From Adlercreutzia sp910585575 (GTDB taxonomy: Bacteria > Actinomycetota > Coriobacteriia > Coriobacteriales > Eggerthellaceae): a stretch of 64,000 bases of DNA. Of the stretch, positions 24,414-32,457 are shown in pieces. Position 1 is the stretch's first letter, and each line of letters opens with the position of its first letter. Both the position numbers and the translations under genes were made by a program. The notes beneath the pieces were generated by a model. The model was not told the origin of the DNA. It saw only the letters and a program-made list of their open reading frames with translations, and did not search any database. The DNA is taken from the NCBI RefSeq assembly GCF_951801035.1, contig NZ_CATOKT010000001.1. The stretch is one strand, 5' to 3'.

Positions 24414-26668
24414 TGGGACACGAGCGTTCCTCCCTGTTCTTGCAGCATCTGCGCATCGATAACTTCGGCGCCTTTAGCCGCCGTGTTCTCGGCCCCTTCG
24501 GCCCTCATCTCAATATTGTGTTCGGTCAGAATGAGGCCGGTAAAACCACCGTTGCTTCCTTTGTGGGCGGTGTTCTCTTCGGTTGGGAAGAGGCGCGGGG
24601 CAATCGCAACACCTATCGCCCGGAAGGAGCTGAGCGATCGGGTGCGCTGTTCTTCGCAGAACGTCCCGACCCCGACGCAGAAGGCGAAGCACCTGCGAAA
24701 AAGAAGGACGCTGTGACCGAGGAGGCCCTAGCAGCCACCGTCTCGCGGGCGCGCAACGCCGACGGGCTGCAGGGCGATACCTGGGTGGTGGAGGATATCG
24801 ACAAGGACACCTTCCGTACCATGTTCGCCCTGAACAGCGATGAGTTGCGCTCTTTGCGCAACACCACGGACACCACGGCGAAGCTGCTGACGGCGGGTTC
24901 CGGCACCGGGTCCTCGCCGGCCCATGCCCTCGCTCACATCAACGAGCAACTGTCCACCTATACATCGCGTGCTGCCGGCGCCGAGCACTCCCTAGTGCGC
25001 CTGGCGGCTACCCGCGCCGATTTGCGGGAGCAGCAGCATCGGGCTTCTTCCGCCGCCGAGGCTCTGCGCGACCAGGATCGCGAGCTTCACGAGCTGGAGC
25101 CCGAGCGCCAGGCTATGGCCCAGCGGGTCGACGAGGCCAATCGGCTCATCGAGTCGCTGACTGCCGCGCAGGCCGAGGTGGAGCGCAATGGGGAAGAAGA
25201 GGAGAAGCTGCGGCGGGAATTGCGGCGCCTGCGCGAAGATGAGCAGCGGGCCGCTCAGGAGCGCGTTGAGCTCGAACGCTCCATCGGGCGCAATCTTGCC
25301 GGGCTGACGAGCACCGACGAGCGGGCCTTGCGCGACCGCCTCGAAACCCTGGCCGCCCGCGAGACGCGTCAGTCCCACGCGGTGGAAGTGGCGCGGGCGA
25401 ACTACACGTCCTCACGGGCTGTCTACGAGGCCTTGGTGGAAACATCCGATGAGGCTTCCGATCGCCGTGAACGCCGTTCGAAGCGGCGGCTTCAAGTGGC
25501 GTTCACTCTGGTTATTCCAGCGATTTTGTTCCTATTGGGCATCCCCCTGTTCGTCGAGGGACGCAACCGCGGTTCTATGACCTATATGGCTCTAGGGTTC
25601 GCCCTTTCGCTGTTCGCCGGCGTCATGGTGGCGGGCGGTTTCGTGATGCTGTTCCGTCCCGACAAGGAGGAGTCGGCGCGCAAGGAGCGCTTCGACGACG
25701 CCCATTGGGTGATGGTGCAGGACCAGAAGAAGCTTGAGGCCTGCCAGGCGGAAGAGGAGGCGGGACGAGCCCGTATCGCTGAGGCCTTGGAAGAAGAGGG
25801 GCTGGCCAGCGCCGGCTCCTCGGTGCGTCAGGCGCGGGCGCTCCTCGACGAGGCACGGGATGTGCGCGCCGACATAGCCCTGTGCGTTCAGCGGCAGCAA
25901 TCGGCGGCGGCCCGTCGGGCTCAGGCTGAGCAGCGCTTGGATGAGCTGGCCAGCGAGCGAGCCCGCGCCCTGGCTCGTGCCCAGCTCGACCCCGAGGCCA
26001 CGCTGCTCGATATCGAGCACGAGCTGGCCCATCGCATCCAACAGCGAGCGGGGCTTCTCGAGACCTTCGAAGCGATGAACCAGCGCACGGGGGAACTGAC
26101 AAGCACATTGCTCGCGGCCCAAGCCGAGCATGATTTCGATCGGCTGAAGCTTGAGGCCCAGCAGGTGAACACGCGCTTGGAGGAGTCGAAGGCCGCCTTC
26201 GCGCGCCTTCTGCTGGCCAAGCGCATGCTCGAGGTGGCCATTTCCACCTGGGAATCCAAACGGCAGCCCGAGGTGTACGCCCAGGCCAGTCGGCTGCTGT
26301 CCGTCATGACCCAGGGAGCGTGGACGAGCGTGTCCCTCACGCCCGAGGGAACGCTGCAGGTAACGAACGCCTTGAAGGAGACGCGCTCCCCGGTGCATCT
26401 TTCGCTGGGCACCTGCCAGCAGCTGTACCTGTCGCTGCGCATCGCCCTGCTCACCAGCGCCGACAACGTAGGTCGTGCCATCCCTATTCTGGCCGACGAC
26501 ATTCTGGTGAACTTCGACGCCCAGCGCCGCCTGGGCGCGGCCCGCGCCTTGGCCGAGCTAGCCCAGCGCCGCCAGATCATCCTGTTCACCTCCCACGAGG
26601 AAGTGGTGCGCGTACTGAAAAAGGCTGCCAAGCAGACGGGCCATCCCGCGGTGGTTATCGATCTATAG
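24413..26668 (+). CDS. YhaN/SbcC-like AAA ATPase with central membrane segments
   Basis: The 751-residue protein has a split ABC/SMC-type ATPase: Walker A GQNEAGKTT at 38-46 in the first half, a signature-like LSLGTCQQLYLSLRIA and Walker B-like PILADDILVNFD near the C-terminus. Long coiled-coil arms lie between them. In the middle of the arms sit two hydrophobic segments (about residues 362 to 385 and 390 to 418), so this ATPase is probably membrane-attached, a feature known from YhaN-like proteins but not SbcC. It is translationally coupled to the nuclease gene. A terminator follows. Confidence 0.88.
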   Translation: MGHERSSLFLQHLRIDNFGAFSRRVLGPFGPHLNIVFGQNEAGKTTVASFVGGVLFGWEEARGNRNTYRPEGAERSGALFFAERPDPDAEGEAPAKKKDAVTEEALAATVSRARNADGLQGDTWVVEDIDKDTFRTMFALNSDELRSLRNTTDTTAKLLTAGSGTGSSPAHALAHINEQLSTYTSRAAGAEHSLVRLAATRADLREQQHRASSAAEALRDQDRELHELEPERQAMAQRVDEANRLIESLTAAQAEVERNGEEEEKLRRELRRLREDEQRAAQERVELERSIGRNLAGLTSTDERALRDRLETLAARETRQSHAVEVARANYTSSRAVYEALVETSDEASDRRERRSKRRLQVAFTLVIPAILFLLGIPLFVEGRNRGSMTYMALGFALSLFAGVMVAGGFVMLFRPDKEESARKERFDDAHWVMVQDQKKLEACQAEEEAGRARIAEALEEEGLASAGSSVRQARALLDEARDVRADIALCVQRQQSAAARRAQAEQRLDELASERARALARAQLDPEATLLDIEHELAHRIQQRAGLLETFEAMNQRTGELTSTLLAAQAEHDFDRLKLEAQQVNTRLEESKAAFARLLLAKRMLEVAISTWESKRQPEVYAQASRLLSVMTQGAWTSVSLTPEGTLQVTNALKETRSPVHLSLGTCQQLYLSLRIALLTSADNVGRAIPILADDILVNFDAQRRLGAARALAELAQRRQIILFTSHEEVVRVLKKAAKQTGHPAVVIDL

Positions 26669-26700
26669 AAGCCTCTCCGCTTCCTGGCCACGGCACTGCG

Positions 26701-26739
26701 GCCCGCGCGCCCCTCATCCGGCGCGCGGGCCTTTTCTTT
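26701..26739 (+). terminator. Terminator after the YhaN-like gene
   Basis: GCCCGCGCGC (26701-26710) pairs with GCGCGCGGGC (26721-26730) and is followed by CTTTTCTTT. Confidence 0.88.
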
Positions 26740-26791
26740 ACCTGGATTCTCCACCCGACGGCAGGGCTTCGAGGGTGCGAGTTCGTGCGGC

Positions 26792-26800
26792 TGGTATACT
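26792..26800 (+). promoter_or_regulatory. purA promoter, extended -10
   Basis: TG-G-TATACT lies 57 bases before the purA start. Confidence 0.5.
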
Positions 26801-26857
26801 GGGCTCTTGCAGGAAACAACACCTGATTGTTCCAGAGCAGCGACGAAAGGAACCGGC

Positions 26858-28183
26858 ATGCCCAATACAGTGCTCGTCGGCGCCCAGTGGGGCGACGAAG
26901 GCAAGGGTAAAATCACCGATCTCATTGCCAGTGATTACGACTACGTAGTCCGCTTCCAGGGAGGCAACAACGCAGGCCACACCGTCATCCATGGCGACAA
27001 GAAGCTGGCGCTGCACCTCATGCCCTCCGGCGTTATGTACGAGCACGCGGTGCCCGTTATCGGCAACGGCGTGGTGGTGGACCCCGGCGTGCTGGTGAAG
27101 GAAATGGCCATGCTCGAGGCCGAGGGCGTTTCCTGCAAGAACCTGAAGATCTCCAACGACGCACACCTTATCATGCCCTATCACAAGGACCTGGACGGTG
27201 CCGACGAGAAGAGCCTGGGCACGAAGAAGATCGGCACCACCAAGCGTGGTATCGGTCCGTGCTACCAGGACAAAATGGGTCGCAAGGGCATCCGCATGCA
27301 GGATTTGCTCGATGAGAAGATCTTCCGCCTGAAGGTGGAAACGGCCCTGGCCCAGAAAAATCCCATCCTGGAGAAAATCTACGGGCTGCACACCTATACG
27401 GTCGAGGAAATTTGCGACGAGTACCTGCCCTATGCGCGCATTCTGGCTCCCTACGTGTGCGAGTCGGCTCACATGCTGAACTCGGCGCTCAAGGAGGGCA
27501 AGACCATCCTGTTCGAGGGCGCCCAGGGCACCCTGCTCGATATCGATCACGGCACCTATCCCTTTGTCACCTCGTCCAGCTGCTGCGCTGGCGGCGCCCC
27601 CACGGGCACAGGCGTGGGTCCCAAGGCCATCGACAAGGTGCTGGGCATTCAGAAGGCCTACGTCACCCGCGTGGGCGAGGGGCCTTTCCCCACGGAACTC
27701 AAGTTCCCCGAGAACGGAGGCACGGGCCAGGATGCCGAGGATGGCGAGCTGCTGTGCTCTGTGGGCCACGAGTTCGGCGTAACCACGGGGCGCAAGCGCC
27801 GCTGCGGTTGGTTCGACGCCGTTATCGGCCGCTATGCCGCCGAGGTAAATGGCCTGACCGATGTGGCCCTTACGAAGCTGGACGTGCTGTCGGCCTTCGA
27901 CACCATCAAGGTGTGCGTGGCCTACGAATGTGACGGCCAGCGCTATGATTACTTCCCCATGCAGCAAAGCGTGCTTCACCACGCAAAGCCCGTTTATGTG
28001 GAGCTGCCCGGTTGGAAGGACCAGGACATCACGGGCTGCCGCACCTACGAGGAGCTGCCCGAGAATACGCGCAAGTACATCGAGTACCTGGAGGAAGTTA
28101 CCGGCGTGCCCATGAGTATTGTGTCGGTGGGCCCCGATCGCGATCAGACCATCATTCGCGACAGCTGGTACGAGACGAAATAG
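26858..28183 (+). CDS. purA: Adenylosuccinate synthetase
   Basis: PurA converts IMP, aspartate and GTP to adenylosuccinate, the first AMP-specific step. The 441-residue protein opens with VLVGAQWGDEGKGKITD, the GTP-binding and catalytic loop, and keeps GGNNAGHT, FEGAQGTLLDIDHGTYPFVT and TTGRKRRCGWFD. The start ATG 26858 has AAAGGA upstream; the frame is open from 26807 but the extra residues are unlike the family. It is followed by purD with its own leader. Confidence 0.97.
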   Translation: MPNTVLVGAQWGDEGKGKITDLIASDYDYVVRFQGGNNAGHTVIHGDKKLALHLMPSGVMYEHAVPVIGNGVVVDPGVLVKEMAMLEAEGVSCKNLKISNDAHLIMPYHKDLDGADEKSLGTKKIGTTKRGIGPCYQDKMGRKGIRMQDLLDEKIFRLKVETALAQKNPILEKIYGLHTYTVEEICDEYLPYARILAPYVCESAHMLNSALKEGKTILFEGAQGTLLDIDHGTYPFVTSSSCCAGGAPTGTGVGPKAIDKVLGIQKAYVTRVGEGPFPTELKFPENGGTGQDAEDGELLCSVGHEFGVTTGRKRRCGWFDAVIGRYAAEVNGLTDVALTKLDVLSAFDTIKVCVAYECDGQRYDYFPMQQSVLHHAKPVYVELPGWKDQDITGCRTYEELPENTRKYIEYLEEVTGVPMSIVSVGPDRDQTIIRDSWYETK

Positions 28184-28207
28184 GCCGCTCCGGCGGTTTG
28201 CGCGACC

Positions 28208-28236
28208 CTGACCGCAACCTCGCTGACGTTGCGGTC
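28208..28236 (+). terminator. Inverted repeat after purA, possible terminator
   Basis: TGACCGCAAC and GTTGCGGTCA pair perfectly around nine bases. No T run follows, so termination would be weak or protein-aided. It may instead be a regulatory hairpin in the purA-purD gap. Confidence 0.35.
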
Positions 28237-28283
28237 AGTCTGCACCTTCACCTTCTCGTTTGAAATTGATGAAAGGACTAAAC

Positions 28284-29573
28284 GTGAACATTCTGCTTAT
28301 CGGTTCCGGCGGCCGCGAGCACGCCATTGCATGGGCCCTGCAGAAGTCTCCCCACACCGATGTGCTCTATGTGGCGCCGGGCAACGGCGGTACGGCCGAC
28401 ATTGCCGAGAACGTCGACCTGGACGTGGCCGACGGCGAGGCGCTGCTCAGCTTCGTGCAGGAGCGCAACATTGGCCTGGTGGTCATCGGCCCCGAGGCGC
28501 CGCTGGTAGACGGCGTGGCCGACCTGCTCCGCGCCGACGGCGTGCCGGTGTTCGGCCCCAGCGCCGATGGCGCCCAGCTGGAAGGTTCCAAGGCCTACTC
28601 CAAGGCGTTCATGGAGGCCAATGATATCCCCACGGCGGCCTACGGGCGCTTCGACAACGAAGCCGATGCCCTGGCCTACGTGCAGGAACAGGGTGCTCCC
28701 ATTGTCATCAAGGCGGACGGCCTGGCCGCGGGCAAGGGCGTGGTAGTGGCCGAGACAGTGGAAGACGCCGAGGCGGCCGTCCGTGCCTGCTTCGACGGCG
28801 CTTTCGGCGATGCCGGCAGCACGGTGGTCATCGAAGAGTGCATGACCGGCCCCGAGTGCTCGCTGCTCTGCTTCGTTACGAACGGAAAGTCCTTCCCCAT
28901 GGCTCCGGCCCAGGATCACAAGCGCGCCTACGATGGCGACTTGGGTCCCAACACCGGCGGCATGGGTGTGTATTCACCGGTGCCCATCGTTACCGATGAG
29001 GAAATGGCTGCCATGGTGGCCATCATGGAGAAGGCGGCGGCCGCCACGGCGCGCGAGCCCTTCGCCATGGACTACCGCGGCACGCTTTACGGCGGCTTTA
29101 TGCTGACGCCCGAAGGGCCGAAGATTGTCGAGTTCAACGTGCGTTTCGGCGATCCGGAAACTCAAGTGGTGCTGCCGCGTCTTGAAAGCGACCTGGTGGA
29201 GGTCATGATGGCCGTGGCCGAGGGCCGCGCCGACGACATCGACCTGCGCTGGTCCGACGATTGGGAGGTCTCGGTGGTGCTGGCCAGCGAGGGCTACCCG
29301 GGCTCCTACGAGAAAGGCAAGGTCATTCTGGGCATCGAAGAGGCCGAAGAGCTGCCCGGCGTCCTGGTATTCCATGCGGGCACGCGCCGCAACTACGACG
29401 GCGAGCTGCTTACCAACGGTGGCCGCGTATTGAATGTGGTGGCCCGCGGCGACAGCTTCGAAGAGGCCCGCGAGCGCGCCTACGAGGCCTGCGAGCTCAT
29501 CAACTTCGAAGGCAAGCAGCTGCGCTACGACATTGGCAAGAAGGCCCTGCAGGGCCGCAGCGCCTGGGAGTAA
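28284..29573 (+). CDS. purD: Phosphoribosylamine--glycine ligase
   Basis: PurD makes glycinamide ribonucleotide from phosphoribosylamine, glycine and ATP, step two of purine synthesis. The ATP-grasp protein starts MNILLIGSGGREHAIAWAL and has VIGPEAPLVDGV, IKADGLAAGKGVVVA and FNVRFGDPETQVVLPR. I choose GTG 28284, six bases after AAAGGA, giving 429 residues; ATG 28269 and TTG 28260 are in frame but would put that site inside the gene. The terminal hairpin at 29581 follows. Confidence 0.95.
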   Translation: MNILLIGSGGREHAIAWALQKSPHTDVLYVAPGNGGTADIAENVDLDVADGEALLSFVQERNIGLVVIGPEAPLVDGVADLLRADGVPVFGPSADGAQLEGSKAYSKAFMEANDIPTAAYGRFDNEADALAYVQEQGAPIVIKADGLAAGKGVVVAETVEDAEAAVRACFDGAFGDAGSTVVIEECMTGPECSLLCFVTNGKSFPMAPAQDHKRAYDGDLGPNTGGMGVYSPVPIVTDEEMAAMVAIMEKAAAATAREPFAMDYRGTLYGGFMLTPEGPKIVEFNVRFGDPETQVVLPRLESDLVEVMMAVAEGRADDIDLRWSDDWEVSVVLASEGYPGSYEKGKVILGIEEAEELPGVLVFHAGTRRNYDGELLTNGGRVLNVVARGDSFEEARERAYEACELINFEGKQLRYDIGKKALQGRSAWE

Positions 29574-29580
29574 CCGCGTT

Positions 29581-29602
29581 CCGCCCGTCTTAGGACGGGC
29601 GG
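29581..29602 (+). terminator. Hairpin after purD
   Basis: CCGCCCGTC and GACGGGCGG pair perfectly around TTAG, eight bases after the purD stop. There is no clear T run. The rest of the 190-base gap holds a three-copy CTGTCGA motif (about 29605, inverted near 29622, and near 29710) but no gene. Confidence 0.4.
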
Positions 29603-29766
29603 ATCTGTCGATGCTGCGGTTTCGACAGGCACCTGACCTTGCGCTTCGGGGGAGGGGGTTCCTCGCAGCCGAAGACCGTTCGGTCGTCTTTCGGCACAAC
29701 GATAGGCCCCTGTCGAAGCCTTGTTAACTTCCTTGGGCGAACCTATGAGAAAGAGGTAATGGGAGC

Positions 29767-31347
29767 ATGATCTCAGAGCGATTGCTGACCCAGGCGGTGC
29801 GGTTGTGCACGGCCAACTATTTGAAGCTTTCCCCCTGCGAGGAGTCGTTTATGCCGGCTCCCGAGCCGGGTCAGCGCTACATGCTGTACATGCATGTGCC
29901 GTTCTGCGAGCGCCTGTGCCCCTACTGCTCGTTCAACCGCTTCCCCTTCCGCGAGGAGCGAGCCAAGCCCTACTTCGAGAACATGCGCAAAGAAATGCGC
30001 ATGCTGAAGGACCTGGGCTACGACTTCGACAGCGTGTACATTGGCGGCGGCACGCCCACCATCATGATCGACGAGCTGTGCGAGACCATCGACCAGGCCC
30101 GCGACTTGTTCTCCATCAATGAGGTGTCCAGCGAGACAAATCCCAACCACCTTATTCCGTCGTATTTGGAGAAGCTGAAGGGCCGCGTGCAGCGCCTGTC
30201 CGTGGGTGTCCAGAGCTTCGACGACGGTCTGCTGAAGCAGATGGACCGCTACGATAAGTACGGCAGCGGCCAGGAGATTATGGAGCGCATCCAGGAGGCA
30301 TCCCCGTACTTCACTTCCATGAATGCCGATATGATCTTCAACTTCCCCGCCCAGACCGAGGATATCCTCATCAACGACATCGAGATGGTCATTCGCTCGG
30401 GAGCCAGCCAGACCACCTTCTATCCGCTCATGGCCTCGCCGGCGGTGGAGCGTTCTCTGGCGGCCACGGTGGGCAAGGTGGATTACAACCGAGAGCGCCA
30501 GTTCTACGAGATCATCTGCGATTTGCTGCTGGGCGATTTGCCCGACGGCCGCCCTGGTCTGTTCGAACTGGGCAGCGCCTGGACTTTCAACCGCCGCGGC
30601 ACCGGCGCGGCGGGCGAAGATGCCATGATCGACGAGTACGTGGTGGACTATGAGGAGTACCCGGCCATCGGCTCGGGCGGCATTACCTATTTGGGCTCCA
30701 ACCTCTACGTGAACACGTTCTCGGTCAACGATTACAATGCCGCGCTTGACGCCGGCCGCATGTCCATGATGGGCAAGACCACGTTCTCGCTGCATGATCG
30801 CATGCGCTATCGCTTTATGATGCAGCTGTTCGGCCTGCGCCTGGACAAACGCCAGTTCGAGCGCGATTTCGGCGTGTCCATTGAGGTGGGCCTGCCCGTA
30901 GAGATGGCCTTCATGCGCGCGTGTGGGGCCTTTGCTACCGACAACGCCGACGAGCTCACTTTGACCCCCAAGGGCCGCTATCTGGTAGTGGTGATGATGC
31001 GTCAGTTCTTCATTGGTGTGAACAACCTGCGCGACCAGGCCCGCGCGGCTCTGACGGGCGAGGAGCGCGAGCTTATCTTCGGCGACGGCTGCAAGAAGGA
31101 TCCTGCAGCAGGGGCGACTGCCACTGGAGATGCCGCCGCCGCGAAAGCTTCCGCTGGCGCCGCGGGCGGTGGTGCCGCAGCCGAGGGGCGCGAAGCTGCT
31201 TCAGGAGATACCGAGCACGAAAGTGTGGCCTATATCAAGCTTGAGGAAGCAGTGGCCGAGGCCCAGGCTGAAGCAGCGGCCGATGCCCTTGAAGACGCCA
31301 CAGCTGCCCATGACGCAGCGGCATCCTTTATCGCCAGCGCGCACTAG
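29767..31347 (+). CDS. HemN-like radical SAM protein (coproporphyrinogen III oxidase family)
   Basis: The 526-residue protein has the radical SAM cysteines in CERLCPYC (about residues 57-64) within HVPFCERLCPYCSFNRFPF, then YIGGGTPT and RLSVGVQSF, as in HemN/HemW-like enzymes. The C-terminal half differs from typical HemW, so substrate and reaction are open (haem handling or another radical chemistry). The last 85 residues are an Ala/Glu-rich low-complexity tail. ATG 29767 follows AGAAAGAGG and a 190-base leader. A prepilin peptidase gene follows 17 bases later. Confidence 0.82.
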   Translation: MISERLLTQAVRLCTANYLKLSPCEESFMPAPEPGQRYMLYMHVPFCERLCPYCSFNRFPFREERAKPYFENMRKEMRMLKDLGYDFDSVYIGGGTPTIMIDELCETIDQARDLFSINEVSSETNPNHLIPSYLEKLKGRVQRLSVGVQSFDDGLLKQMDRYDKYGSGQEIMERIQEASPYFTSMNADMIFNFPAQTEDILINDIEMVIRSGASQTTFYPLMASPAVERSLAATVGKVDYNRERQFYEIICDLLLGDLPDGRPGLFELGSAWTFNRRGTGAAGEDAMIDEYVVDYEEYPAIGSGGITYLGSNLYVNTFSVNDYNAALDAGRMSMMGKTTFSLHDRMRYRFMMQLFGLRLDKRQFERDFGVSIEVGLPVEMAFMRACGAFATDNADELTLTPKGRYLVVVMMRQFFIGVNNLRDQARAALTGEERELIFGDGCKKDPAAGATATGDAAAAKASAGAAGGGAAAEGREAASGDTEHESVAYIKLEEAVAEAQAEAAADALEDATAAHDAAASFIASAH

Positions 31348-31364
31348 CTGCCTTCCGAGGTTTG

Positions 31365-32081
31365 ATGACGTATCTTTCTGGCATAACGCTTGCCGCCTAC
31401 GGGTTGGTGGTGTTGTTGCTGCTGGCGGCAACGGTGACCGACGTGCGCACGCGTCGCATTCCCAATCTGGTTCCCCTGGCCATAGTGGCACTCTGGGGCT
31501 TGTGGCGTATTGTCCTGGGATTTGCCGGCATGCATACGGGCCTGGGCTTTGTTGAGGAGATGTTCGCGCCGGCCCCTGATGTGACCGTGCCACCCGGCCT
31601 TGAGATTGGCGGTATCACCGTGGCCAGTGGCATCCTGGGAGCGGTGGTGCTCGGCGGCGGCCTGCTGGTGCTGACGGTGGGGTACGAGGCATTCACCCAT
31701 AAGCAGGCCTTCGGTGGGGGAGATATCAAGTTGATGGCGGCGCTCGGCCTGTTTCTGGGCCTTGAGCGCGGGATTGTGTGCTTGATGGTGGCGTGCGTGT
31801 GCAGTCTGGTCTACGCCGTTATCGCGCGGAGGATCGCGAAAGCGGCACCGCCTACTCGAGGTGCCGCGGGCGAACCAGCGGGGCTCGCCCAGCGTGACGA
31901 GCACGATGAGCGCAGCGGGCGCAACGGGCACAACGAGCACGATGGGATCGATGGGGCCAACGGCCGCGTCGGGTACGGTGGAGACGATGTCCGGCTCGAG
32001 CGGGAGAAAAGCCTTGGCGCTACGGTTCTGCCCTTCGGGCCCTTTATCGCCCTTGGTGCTCTGGTGGCGTTCGTTTTCTAA
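31365..32081 (+). CDS. A24 family prepilin peptidase
   Basis: Membrane aspartyl protease that trims type IV prepilin-like leaders. The two catalytic aspartates are in TDVRTRRIPN (Asp26) and FGGGDIKLM (Asp120), each at the edge of a transmembrane segment. The N-terminal methylase domain of full PilD proteins is absent, as in short archaeal-type enzymes. A hydrophilic loop of about 50 residues rich in His, Asp, Gly and Asn (about 170 to 215) is unusual. I choose ATG 31365 with GAGG upstream; TTG 31362 is too close to the site. No pilin or secretion genes lie nearby. Confidence 0.85.
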   Translation: MTYLSGITLAAYGLVVLLLLAATVTDVRTRRIPNLVPLAIVALWGLWRIVLGFAGMHTGLGFVEEMFAPAPDVTVPPGLEIGGITVASGILGAVVLGGGLLVLTVGYEAFTHKQAFGGGDIKLMAALGLFLGLERGIVCLMVACVCSLVYAVIARRIAKAAPPTRGAAGEPAGLAQRDEHDERSGRNGHNEHDGIDGANGRVGYGGDDVRLEREKSLGATVLPFGPFIALGALVAFVF

Positions 32082-32242
32082 GTCATGGGCTAGAGCCGCA
32101 GCCCTTACAGGCTCCGCGGGGTGCCCCTGTTGAGTCAGGATCAGCGTTAGCTGAAGAGCGAGGCGCCCTTGATTCGTGGCCGTGCGGGCCAGAGAAGGCC
32201 GCGCACGCCATGAACCGTCCGCCACAAAGCCCATTTTTCTTC

Positions 32243-32271
32243 TTGCATTGCCGCGAGAGTGCCGCTAGAAT
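32243..32271 (+). promoter_or_regulatory. tRNA-Phe promoter
   Basis: TTGCAT (32243-32248), a 17-base spacer and TAGAAT (32266-32271) make a good housekeeping promoter 38 bases before the tRNA. Confidence 0.7.
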
Positions 32272-32309
32272 ATATCCTCGCATTGGAAACCCCGCGTTTC
32301 CGCGCATCC

Positions 32310-32385
32310 GGTCGGGTAGCTCAGTTGGTAGAGCAGCGGACTGAAAATCCGCGTGCCGAGGGTTCAAGTCCCCCTCCGACCACCA
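32310..32385 (+). tRNA. tRNA-Phe (anticodon GAA)
   Basis: The 76-base cloverleaf has acceptor arms GGTCGGG and TCCGACC, anticodon stem GCGGA/TCCGC, loop CTGAAAA (anticodon GAA), T-arm GGTTCAAGTCC, discriminator A and an encoded CCA. Confidence 0.97.
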
Positions 32386-32393
32386 TGAATGAC

Positions 32394-32417
32394 AGAGCCC
32401 CTGCAAAGGGGCTCTTT
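32394..32417 (+). terminator. Terminator after tRNA-Phe
   Basis: AGAGCCCC and GGGGCTCT pair around six bases and run into TTTT. Confidence 0.85.
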
Positions 32418-32457
32418 TCGTATAACGAGCAGTTTGAGAAGGCGAGCAAGGTAAGGG

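Noticed and set aside
32082..32309. Small gene between the prepilin peptidase and tRNA-Phe
   Set aside because: No frame with a ribosome binding site; the stretch contains a good tRNA promoter only.
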